A stretch of 7,018 nt of DNA from Candidatus Eisenbergiella stercorigallinarum. GTDB lineage: Bacteria > Bacillota > Clostridia > Lachnospirales > Lachnospiraceae. Location: contig DWUW01000097.1 in assembly GCA_019120525.1 (NCBI GenBank), forward strand, positions 1 to 7,018, read 5' to 3'. Below the pieces are notes generated by a model. It ran no database searches and was not told the origin of the DNA. It worked only from the letters and a program-made list of their open reading frames with translations. The stretch's first letter is position 1. Every line of letters starts with the position of its first letter. Shown piece after piece: positions 1 through 5,215 of this stretch. The translations under genes were made by a program, and so were the position numbers.

Positions 1-1827
1 CAGCGGCGTCTTCAGGTCGTGGGACACATTGGTGATCAGTTCGCTTTTCATCCGCTGGCTTCTGACCTCCTCTTCCACTGCCCTTTTGAAATCTGACTGG
101 ATCCGGCGCAGCTGAGATTTGTAGCTTTCAAAAATACCGAAATCTTCGGAAAGGGCCGTATCCAGGTTGCCCTGGGCGATGGAACTGGTGGCATGCAGGA
201 GCTTTCTGTATTTTTCCTGAATATCCATCACATATCTTTTCAAAATGAAATAGACGATGACAGTATAAACGATCAGGCCGAGGATCCCGGCAAACCAGAA
301 GCAGCAGATCATCATCAGGATGAAGAAATTGACCCCGAGGATCTTCAGGATGATCCGTTTGGCGTCCGTACCGATATCATAGCGGATCAGGTCGTTATAA
401 AAGCTTCCGCACAGTTTCCGGATCCGGCTGTATATTTTATGCCAGTATCTGCAGATGAGGCTTCGTTCCCGGAACGTACTTCTGCGGATGCCGGAAAGAC
501 CGGCTCCGACACAAAAAGCCGCCGCAAACAGGACAGAAAGAAGCAGGAACAGAATGGCTCTATCAGCCGGAAGGAAAAGGATGCGGCCATTATTCCCGAT
601 TCCGGTAAGTATGTCTTTGAGGAAAATCCCGTTCCCGTATTCGGCGGTGAACCGCAGAACCGTCCGGGCAAAGGAACACAGGATGGCAGCCAGGATAACA
701 GCCGCCTCCAGGTAAAGTCCCTGTCCCTTTCCGGGCCAGGCAGTTTTTAGCGGACGCGTTCCGGTTCTGCCGTCCCGGATATGTCCCGTAGCCCGGGAAA
801 CCAGAAGAAGGCCGGATACTGCCGCAAGAAGCAGCAGAAAGAGGTAAACGGGAATGACGCCTGCCGCTTCATAGCTGTTTTCCATAGCGTAGTAAAGATC
901 ATTTCGGAAGGAGCCGTTTCCCTGAAGAAGGGAATCGTACTGCTCCTGTGTCAGGCCATAAATCACACGCATATTTTCCGGGGAAGAAAGCAGCAGCTGA
1001 AGATCCGCGTAGGTATCGTGATAATCATCATATACCCGGTAGAAGGACAGCTGCCCATCCTGGGAAAGCTCCTGGCCGCTGTCACCCGTCTCAGACAGAG
1101 AAAGCTGCTTCTCATGTCCGGCAGTCTGCACGGTGTTCATGAACTGCCTGGCATCATCGCGGCTGCGGACGGATATATTTCCGACATTTCCGGCACTGTC
1201 ATATTCCATGCTGACATAATAAACATATTTGGGACTGTCTTCCGAAGAAGCCTGGCCGTCTGAGGAAACCGCATTGGGAAGACGCCTTCCACTGTTGGAC
1301 AGATAGACACCGGACTCCAGATCCTCCACATAATAGTCCAGGATGCTGCCAAGGGAGGCCAGCGTCTGTTCATATTCTGACAGTACGGATTCCAGATATT
1401 CCTCCTGGGAGGAAAGGATGTGCTGCACATTGCGCAGGAGCCCGTCCTCTTCTTCCCCATCCATTGCTATCTCTGCCGCGGCGGACAGATCGGAGGACAG
1501 GGAAGGATACAGCTCCGAAAGGATCTGTGCTGCCTGGGCCGCGTCTGATGCAGAACCGCTGTCTCCGTCCTCGAAAGACTGGGAAAGATACAGCTGCGGA
1601 TAGCTGTAATGCGCCTGATCCACTTTTTCCTTGAGATACTTATACTGTACATAGTTGACGGAGAACAGGCCATCCACAAATTCTCGGGAAATCAGAGGAT
1701 CCGAATAGGACGCTTCCGCCCTCTCCCTGAAGAAAGGAAACAGCGATATAAAGAGAAACGATGCTGCCATGCCGACCGCAGCCGCATATAAAGAGAAACG
1801 TTTACTGTCTTTCCATTTTGTATCCAA
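1..1827 (-). CDS. Membrane sensor histidine kinase, C-terminal part cut off by the window edge
   Basis: This is the sensor partner of the response regulator encoded just upstream. It should autophosphorylate on a histidine and pass the phosphate to that regulator. The visible 609 residues comprise a short basic cytoplasmic end, TM1 (about 11-33), a predicted extracytoplasmic domain of about 290 residues (34-322) that I do not recognise, TM2 (324-344), TM3 (371-387), TM4 (425-445) and a long hydrophobic stretch (493-529) that probably forms two helices. A HAMP-like linker (about 530-590) follows, then the H-box ELITNVSHDLKTPL with His603 as phosphoacceptor. The ATP-binding domain lies beyond the left edge. 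The proposed start is TTG at 1825-1827, preceded by GAAGGTGG at nine bases' spacing. The first in-frame ATG (1768-1770) would cut into TM1. The gene overlaps the regulator gene by 26 bp, which suggests translational coupling. The family is certain; the ligand is unknown. Confidence 0.9.
   Translation of the reverse strand, partial: MDTKWKDSKRFSLYAAAVGMAASFLFISLFPFFRERAEASYSDPLISREFVDGLFSVNYVQYKYLKEKVDQAHYSYPQLYLSQSFEDGDSGSASDAAQAAQILSELYPSLSSDLSAAAEIAMDGEEEDGLLRNVQHILSSQEEYLESVLSEYEQTLASLGSILDYYVEDLESGVYLSNSGRRLPNAVSSDGQASSEDSPKYVYYVSMEYDSAGNVGNISVRSRDDARQFMNTVQTAGHEKQLSLSETGDSGQELSQDGQLSFYRVYDDYHDTYADLQLLLSSPENMRVIYGLTQEQYDSLLQGNGSFRNDLYYAMENSYEAAGVIPVYLFLLLLAAVSGLLLVSRATGHIRDGRTGTRPLKTAWPGKGQGLYLEAAVILAAILCSFARTVLRFTAEYGNGIFLKDILTGIGNNGRILFLPADRAILFLLLSVLFAAAFCVGAGLSGIRRSTFRERSLICRYWHKIYSRIRKLCGSFYNDLIRYDIGTDAKRIILKILGVNFFILMMICCFWFAGILGLIVYTVIVYFILKRYVMDIQEKYRKLLHATSSIAQGNLDTALSEDFGIFESYKSQLRRIQSDFKRAVEEEVRSQRMKSELITNVSHDLKTPL
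1746..1800. repeat. 15-bp direct repeat inside the TM1 codons of the kinase
   Basis: The 15-mer ATATAAAGAGAAACG occurs at 1746-1760 and again at 1786-1800, a 40-bp offset. Because 40 is not a multiple of three, the copies are read in different frames (RFSLY and SFLFI). It is therefore not a repeat at the protein level. It may be coincidental in T-rich membrane-helix codons. Confidence 0.6.
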
Positions 1828-2515
1828 CGCCCCACACCACCTTCAAATACTTTGGATTTTTCGGATCGATCTCAATCTTTTCCCTGATCTTGCGGATGTG
1901 GACCATTATGGTATCCGTGTTGATCGCCTTTTCATTCCAGATACGTTCATAAATCTCGTCAGCAGAGAAAACCCTGCCGGGATTCCGGATCAGCAGCAGA
2001 AGGATCTTAAATTCAATGGGCGTCAGGCGGACCGGATTACCATCCACAAAAACCTCAACCGTCTCTTCGTTTACTTCTATGCCGCCAAGGACGTGATAGG
2101 TATCCTTTTCCGGTTCAGACGCCTTGCTGAGGGCTTCCAGATATCTGGCATGGCGGCGCAGATGGGAATTCACCCTGGCGAGAAGCTCCATGGTGGTAAA
2201 CGGTTTGGTGACATAATCGTCAGCCCCCATATTAAGCCCCATGATCTTGTCCACCTCTTCCGACTTGGCGGAAAGCATGATGACAGGAAAATCATAGCCC
2301 TTCTCCCGTACCTTCATCATCATGGTAATGCCGTCCATCCGGGGCATCATGATATCGACAATGGCCAGATGGATCTCTTCCTTTTGGATGATCTCAAGCC
2401 CCTCTACGCCGTCTCCGGCCTGATATACCACATAGCCCTGATTCCTCAGGTAGATATCAATCCCCTCCCGGATATCCCTGTCATCCTCTACGACCAGAAT
2501 ATGATTTGTTTCCAC
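1802..2515 (-). CDS. OmpR/PhoB-family response regulator
   Basis: This is a cytoplasmic transcription factor of 237 residues, the usual length for the family. The receiver domain (about 5-120) shows the acidic pair Asp11/Asp12, phosphoacceptor Asp54 (IVDIMMP), the switch Ser82 (MLSAKS), Tyr101 and the invariant Lys104 (VTKPF). A linker leads to a winged-helix DNA-binding domain (about 140-235) with the typical LTPIEFKILLLL start, a recognition segment around NTDTIMVHIRKIREKIE and the C-terminal wing GVGYKME. The start codon is GTG (2513-2515), with the ribosome binding site AGGGAGG ten bases upstream. The kinase gene follows with overlap, so the two form one operon. Targets cannot be inferred: no transporter or resistance gene is visible next to it, though genes beyond the left edge are unseen. 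VanR-like or PhoP-like naming would be over-reading. Confidence 0.96.
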   Translation of the reverse strand: METNHILVVEDDRDIREGIDIYLRNQGYVVYQAGDGVEGLEIIQKEEIHLAIVDIMMPRMDGITMMMKVREKGYDFPVIMLSAKSEEVDKIMGLNMGADDYVTKPFTTMELLARVNSHLRRHARYLEALSKASEPEKDTYHVLGGIEVNEETVEVFVDGNPVRLTPIEFKILLLLIRNPGRVFSADEIYERIWNEKAINTDTIMVHIRKIREKIEIDPKNPKYLKVVWGVGYKMERQ

Positions 2516-2614
2516 GACTTACAAACCTCCCTGCGGATATTATGCCTGACCTGTATCCATATTCCGCAAAAGCGGCAACAGCCCGGCGGGCGGAAACGGA
2601 CGGCACACAAAAGC

Positions 2615-2642
2615 ATTATAGCACACACTGCCGGCCTGTCGC
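2615..2642 (-). promoter_or_regulatory. Promoter of the two-component operon
   Basis: On the minus strand a perfect TATAAT -10 box (2615-2620) is preceded by TGC, making an extended -10. A moderate -35 box, GCGACA (2637-2642), lies at 16-bp spacing. Transcription would start near 2608 and give a leader of about 90 bases before the GTG start. This is a sigma-A-type prediction from sequence alone. Confidence 0.65.
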
Positions 2643-2678
2643 TACCGTACTTGAAAAGAACAGCCATATTGCTTTACC

Positions 2679-2699
2679 GCCGGGTTATCGATCTCCGGC
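2679..2699. repeat. Inverted repeat GCCGG/CCGGC
   Basis: Five-base arms (2679-2683 and 2695-2699) flank an 11-base centre, about 37 bp upstream of the -35 box of the two-component operon. It could be a hairpin or a weak operator. The arms are short and GC-rich, so chance is possible. Confidence 0.35.
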
Positions 2700-2700
2700 A

Positions 2701-2728
2701 GGCCGGCGCACAGTAGCCCGGCGCGGCC
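2701..2728. repeat. GC-rich hairpin
   Basis: GGCC-G-GCGC (2701-2709) pairs with GCGC-GGCC (2721-2728). This makes an eight-pair stem with one bulged G and an 11-base loop. No U tract follows on either strand, so it is not an intrinsic terminator. It lies downstream of the LysM gene and could act as a 3' stabilising structure for that transcript. Confidence 0.45.
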
Positions 2729-2737
2729 TGTAACGAG

Positions 2738-2755
2738 GATCGGTTCCATCCGATC
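2738..2755. repeat. Perfect six-base inverted repeat GATCGG-N6-CCGATC
   Basis: The arms 2738-2743 and 2750-2755 are perfect complements around TTCCAT. The dyad is about 95 bp upstream of the -35 box of the two-component promoter. It resembles either a binding site for a dimeric regulator or a small hairpin in the LysM transcript tail. No second copy was noticed in the window. Confidence 0.4.
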
Positions 2756-2873
2756 AGGATATGGACAGGATAACAGGAAAAGCTGAAAAAAACAGACAGA
2801 AAAAACGGAAAAAATTCTTAAATCGGGGCGCTGCTTTCCTGAAGCATGGGCGAAGGGAAGCGGATGAGGGCAG

Positions 2874-3233
2874 CTATGGCCTGAATATCCCGGAATAATA
2901 CGGAATGATCAGATAATCTCCTTCACGGATATTCTCATCGGTCAAATGATTGATCCGGATGACCTCACGGATGAAATCATTCCCGGAATCAAAACCGTCG
3001 CTTCGGGCCGCGGCCACAGACCAGAGGGTATCTCCCCTTTCTATACGGATGCTGGTATAATATTTATACAGAGGCCCGGCTGAGGTATTCTGTGCTTTGA
3101 CGGCAAAGCTTCCTCCTGTCAGGGAAAGGACAGCGAGCAGGACGGCTGCAGAGAAGGCGAGACGGCGCTTCAGCTGCCGCTGTCTCTGTCTCCGGTTCCT
3201 TATGATCTTTCTTATCGGTCTTCCTTCTGTCAT
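2874..3233 (-). CDS. yneA: YneA-like SOS cell-division inhibitor with LysM domain
   Basis: The product is a 119-residue protein with a strongly basic cytoplasmic end (Arg/Lys-rich, residues 5-24), one membrane segment (about 25-46, possibly an uncleaved signal anchor) and an extracytoplasmic C-terminal LysM domain (about 59-112; IERGDTLWSVA near its start, REGDYLIIP near its end). This is the architecture of Bacillus YneA, which blocks septation after DNA damage and is likewise divergent from lexA. Domain order, size, position and LexA boxes agree; identity rests on these rather than on an alignment. The ATG at 3231-3233 was chosen because GGGGAG lies seven bases upstream. Longer in-frame starts near 3299 or 3326 fall inside the promoter, upstream of the likely transcript start. 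A general LysM cell-wall protein is the alternative, but SOS control argues against it. Confidence 0.8.
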   Translation of the reverse strand: MTEGRPIRKIIRNRRQRQRQLKRRLAFSAAVLLAVLSLTGGSFAVKAQNTSAGPLYKYYTSIRIERGDTLWSVAAARSDGFDSGNDFIREVIRINHLTDENIREGDYLIIPYYSGIFRP

Positions 3234-3254
3234 GGCGCTTCTCCCCTCTCTTGC

Positions 3255-3281
3255 CGAACAAATGTTGCGAACACACGTTCC
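3255..3281. promoter_or_regulatory. Two overlapping LexA boxes in the yneA leader
   Basis: Box 1, CGAACAAATGTTGC (3255-3268), and box 2, CGAACACACGTTCC (3268-3281), share base 3268. Against the symmetric form CGAAC-N4-GTTCG they match at 8/10 and 9/10 positions. Box 2 fits the Bacillus SOS consensus CGAACRNRYGTTYC perfectly. Both lie just downstream of the predicted yneA transcript start (about 3291), where bound LexA would block initiation or early elongation. Confidence 0.85.
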
Positions 3282-3297
3282 TGTTTCCTGTACATGC

Positions 3298-3326
3298 ATT
3301 ATATCGAACAAAGATTCGGTTGTCAA
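3298..3326 (-). promoter_or_regulatory. Perfect consensus promoter of the yneA-like gene
   Basis: On the minus strand TTGACA (3321-3326) and TATAAT (3298-3303) are separated by exactly 17 bp, the full sigma-A consensus. A start near 3291 gives a leader of about 58 bases. Such a strong promoter on a toxic division inhibitor implies tight repression, consistent with the LexA box filling the spacer. Confidence 0.9.
3305..3318. promoter_or_regulatory. LexA box inside the yneA promoter spacer
   Basis: CGAACAAAGATTCG matches the symmetric CGAAC-N4-GTTCG at 9/10 positions. It lies entirely between the -10 and -35 boxes of the yneA promoter, so LexA bound there should exclude RNA polymerase. Confidence 0.85.
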
Positions 3327-3335
3327 CAGAAAAAT

Positions 3336-3349
3336 CGAACAGATTTTCG
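3336..3349. promoter_or_regulatory. LexA box between the two divergent promoters
   Basis: CGAACAGATTTTCG matches CGAAC-N4-GTTCG at 9/10 positions. It lies ten bases upstream of the yneA -35 box and ten bases upstream of the lexA -35 box, so it could affect both promoters. Confidence 0.8.
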
Positions 3350-3362
3350 GAATATGCGTTTG
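3349..3362. promoter_or_regulatory. Degenerate LexA box touching the lexA -35 box
   Basis: GGAATATGCGTTTG matches CGAAC-N4-GTTCG at only 7/10 positions, and its centre ATGC fits RNRY. It overlaps the preceding box by one base, in the same 13-bp register as boxes 1 and 2, and covers the first three bases of the lexA -35 box. It is the only box-like site overlapping the lexA core promoter. Position more than sequence supports it. Confidence 0.45.
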
Positions 3363-3388
3363 CTTTTTGCACTGCTCTGTGGTATACT
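3360..3388 (+). promoter_or_regulatory. lexA promoter, extended -10 type
   Basis: TATACT (3383-3388) is preceded by TGG, an extended -10 element, with a weak -35 box TTGCTT (3360-3365) at 17-bp spacing. Transcription would start near 3395, leaving a leader of about 64 bases. It is much further from consensus than the divergent yneA promoter. Confidence 0.65.
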
Positions 3389-3458
3389 TTTTTCAATAAG
3401 AAAACGGCGAAAGAAGGCGCTTTACGTTTGGAGACGAGGCGCCGGACAAGGAGGACAT

Positions 3459-4079
3459 ATGGCACAGGGAAAGATTACCGCCAAGCAGCAGGAAATCCTT
3501 TCATACATAAAGGAACAGATACTGGAGAAGGGATATCCGCCCGCAGTCAGGGAAATCTGCGAAGCGGTCCACCTGAAGTCCACGTCGTCCGTCCATTCTC
3601 ATCTGGAGACACTGGAGAAGAACGGGTTTATCCGCCGTGATCCTACCAAGCCGCGCGCGATCGAGATCTGTGACGACAGCTTTCAGGCTGTCAGGACAGA
3701 GATGGTAAGCCTTCCTGTGATTGGAAATGTTGCGGCCGGGCAGCCTATTCTGGCAGAGGAGAACATCGAGAGTTACTTCCCTGTCCCTTCGGAATTTGTT
3801 CCAGGCGGCGAGCCATCCTTTATCCTGAAGGTGCGTGGTGAGTCCATGGTGAATGCCGGGATCCGGAACGGGGATCAGATCTTTGTCCAGAGCTGTTCCA
3901 ATGCGAAAAACGGCGATATCGTGGTAGCGCTGATCGATGATTCCGCAACAGTAAAGACGTTCTACCGGGAAAGAGGGCATATCAGGCTCCAGCCGGAGAA
4001 TGACACCATGGATCCCATCATTGTAAATGACTGCAGGATCCTTGGGAAGGTGTTCGGAGTATTTCGCATTTATAAATAA
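3459..4079 (+). CDS. lexA: LexA, SOS repressor and self-cleaving serine protease
   Basis: LexA represses DNA-damage genes and cleaves itself when stimulated by RecA filaments on single-stranded DNA. The 206 residues contain an N-terminal winged-helix domain (about 1-70, with TSSVHSHLETLEKNGFIRRD) and a C-terminal S24 peptidase domain (about 85-204). The cleavage site is Ala93-Gly94 (VAAGQP), the nucleophile is Ser129 (GESM) and the general base is Lys166 (ATVKTF), so it appears fully functional. The ATG at 3459 follows AAGGAGG with only four bases' spacing. The reading frame is open back to 3294, but that extension would start upstream of the promoter and add 55 residues not typical of LexA. 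LexA boxes upstream indicate autoregulation. Confidence 0.98.
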   Translation: MAQGKITAKQQEILSYIKEQILEKGYPPAVREICEAVHLKSTSSVHSHLETLEKNGFIRRDPTKPRAIEICDDSFQAVRTEMVSLPVIGNVAAGQPILAEENIESYFPVPSEFVPGGEPSFILKVRGESMVNAGIRNGDQIFVQSCSNAKNGDIVVALIDDSATVKTFYRERGHIRLQPENDTMDPIIVNDCRILGKVFGVFRIYK

Positions 4080-4117
4080 AAGGAAGAAGCGTAATAAGGA
4101 TCAAAGGAGAACAGAAG

Positions 4118-4172
4118 AAAGCCCCATCCGGCCTGGGTCCCTTCAGAAAGGGACAGCGCGGAGGGGCTTTTT
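4118..4172 (+). terminator. Compound intrinsic terminator of lexA, probably bidirectional
   Basis: The outer stem AAAGCCCC (4118-4125) pairs with GGGGCTTT (4163-4170), followed by further Ts. It encloses a perfect seven-pair hairpin, GTCCCTT-CAGA-AAGGGAC (4137-4154). On the minus strand the same stem ends in TTTCTTCTGTT, an imperfect U tract, so it may also stop transcripts arriving from rsfS. Confidence 0.85.
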
Positions 4173-4192
4173 ATATGGCAGATATATGGCGG

Positions 4193-4214
4193 AAAGGTTT
4201 TTGCGAAAGCCTTT
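4193..4214 (-). terminator. Weak hairpin immediately after the rsfS stop codon
   Basis: On the minus strand AAAGG-C-TTT pairs with AAA-A-CCTTT: eight pairs, one mismatch and loop CGCA. The stem directly abuts the rsfS stop codon and ends in only three Ts. It may protect the mRNA end or assist the larger terminator downstream. Confidence 0.4.
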
Positions 4215-4571
4215 TCACAGCTCGGCCGGGTCAATCCTGCGGCCGTCGCGCCAGATGCGCTCCAGGTCGTAGAACAGTCTGTTTTCCCGGTCAAAGATAT
4301 GGACGATGATATCGCCGTAATCCATCAGCACCCAGTTGGCGGCGTTGTAGCCTTCCACCTGGCGGGGGGAGACGCCCGCGCGTCCCAGCGCTTCTTCCAC
4401 GCTGTCAGCAAGCGCCTGGACCTGATTGCGGTTGTTTCCGCTGGCGATCAGGAAATAATCGGCGAGCACGGTCACGCCGCTGATATCGATCACGCTGATA
4501 TCTTCCGCTTTCTTCTCTTCCAGCGCATGAATGGCAAGCTTTGCCATCTCTTTTGCGTTCATTTCTGTCAT
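4215..4571 (-). CDS. rsfS: Ribosomal silencing factor RsfS
   Basis: RsfS (DUF143/Iojap family) binds protein uL14 on the 50S subunit and blocks joining with the 30S subunit, lowering translation in starvation or stationary phase. The 118 residues match the family length and show the usual core: an N-terminal helix (MNAKEMAKLAIHALEEKKAEDI), ISGVTVLADYFLIASGNNRNQVQALADSV split over strand and helix, then the conserved W-x-L-x-D-Y-G-D-I-I-V-H-I-F segment (residues 80-93) and a C-terminal YDLERIW. The ATG overlaps the yqeK stop by four bases (ATGA), and GGAGG lies six bases upstream within the yqeK end. It is the last gene of the obgE operon. Confidence 0.96.
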   Translation of the reverse strand: MTEMNAKEMAKLAIHALEEKKAEDISVIDISGVTVLADYFLIASGNNRNQVQALADSVEEALGRAGVSPRQVEGYNAANWVLMDYGDIIVHIFDRENRLFYDLERIWRDGRRIDPAEL

Positions 4572-5215
4572 TGACGGCCTCCTTTCTCTCGTTCGGCCCT
4601 GTAATATTCATAGGTCTGCTGTGTCATGGGATCGATCTCTGTCTTGGATGCGGACAGATAGGCCAGCGTATCCCGCAGGATCAGAAACAGGCATTCGTCC
4701 AGATCCTCAAAGGCCAGCTTTCTGGTCTGCGGAAGATTGGGAGCCTGATTCCTGGCCGGTTCAATATAATCCGCAATATAAAGGATCTTGTCTAGAAGCC
4801 TCATCTCCGGCCTGCCGGTGGTGTGCCAGGAAATGGCATCCAGGATCTCACGGTCCTCGATACCGTACTTGTGCCAGGCAAGGAAGCTTCCTACCTTCGC
4901 ATGCAGAAGGGCGGGATTTTTCTGCTCGGCGGCGCTGACCGCTATGCTGTGCCTGCCGCAGATCCGGAACTGCTTTTCCACGGACAGATTCTTCGCGCAG
5001 TCATGAAGAAGCCCGGCGGTCAGCGCCTTATCCATATCGGCGTTATAGCGCATGGCAAGGGCTGCCGCCGTGTAGGCAACTCCCAGCGTATGCTGATACC
5101 GCTTCGGTTCCAGCTCCTTTTCCATGAGGCGGCGAAGCTGCATTGGCGTGGAAGCAGCCTTTTCCCGCTTCTGCCCCTTTCCCTTTTTCAGCTCTTTTCT
5201 GTCTTTTCGGCTCAT
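4568..5215 (-). CDS. yqeK: YqeK, HD-domain Ap4A hydrolase
   Basis: YqeK-family enzymes split diadenosine tetraphosphate symmetrically into two ADP, using a metal centre in an HD fold. The 215 residues carry the expected ligands: His42 (YQHTLGV), His71-Asp72 (LLHDCAK), His105 (LLHAKVG), His131 (ISWHTTG) and Asp149 (YIADYIEP). The first 24 residues form a lysine/arginine-rich extension (MSRKDRKELKKGKGQKREKA) beyond the usual family start, so the protein is longer than the roughly 190 residues typical. The upstream ATG is nevertheless favoured: it has GGGGGA eight bases upstream and overlaps the nadD stop as ATGA. The internal Met25 has no ribosome binding site. Its position between nadD and rsfS is the common Firmicutes order. 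Confidence 0.94.
   Translation of the reverse strand: MSRKDRKELKKGKGQKREKAASTPMQLRRLMEKELEPKRYQHTLGVAYTAAALAMRYNADMDKALTAGLLHDCAKNLSVEKQFRICGRHSIAVSAAEQKNPALLHAKVGSFLAWHKYGIEDREILDAISWHTTGRPEMRLLDKILYIADYIEPARNQAPNLPQTRKLAFEDLDECLFLILRDTLAYLSASKTEIDPMTQQTYEYYRAEREKGGRQ

Larger units (their letters stand above)
2516..2873. other. Gene-less stretch between the response regulator and LysM genes
   Basis: No convincing gene lies in these 358 bp. The left part holds the leader and promoter of the two-component operon. The leader contains a small CCGC-AAAA-GCGG hairpin at 2563-2574. Further right are three inverted repeats, annotated separately. Next to the LysM gene end is an A-rich tract (T-rich on the minus strand), with A runs at 2778-2781, 2786-2792, 2800-2805 and 2809-2814. 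No clean intrinsic terminator for the LysM gene is visible. The nearest candidate is a five-pair TGCTT/AAGCA stem followed about 15 bases later by the first T run, which is weak. Confidence 0.6.

Noticed and set aside
193..1263. Plus-strand open frames of 185 and 160 residues opposite the histidine kinase
   Set aside because: The minus strand is one continuous kinase frame with membrane helices and an H-box. The plus-strand frames are its complement and lack motifs.
2651..2680. Possible plus-strand promoter beginning with TTGAAA for a small RNA
   Set aside because: No acceptable -10 box is found at 16-18 bp spacing and no terminator follows on the plus strand.
1769..2716. A 315-residue open frame on the plus strand opposite the response regulator
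   Set aside because: It is antisense to a clear OmpR-type regulator, has no recognisable domain and no good ribosome binding site, and reads as low-complexity His/Arg/Ile mixtures typical of a shadow frame.
3234..3326. Longer start of the LysM gene (3326 or about 3299)
   Set aside because: These codons lie in the -35 and -10 elements, so they would not be on the transcript. The ATG at 3233 has its own ribosome binding site.
3294..3458. N-terminal extension of lexA from 3294
   Set aside because: The extension would begin upstream of the lexA promoter and run through operator boxes. The ATG at 3459 has a strong Shine-Dalgarno sequence and gives the family length.
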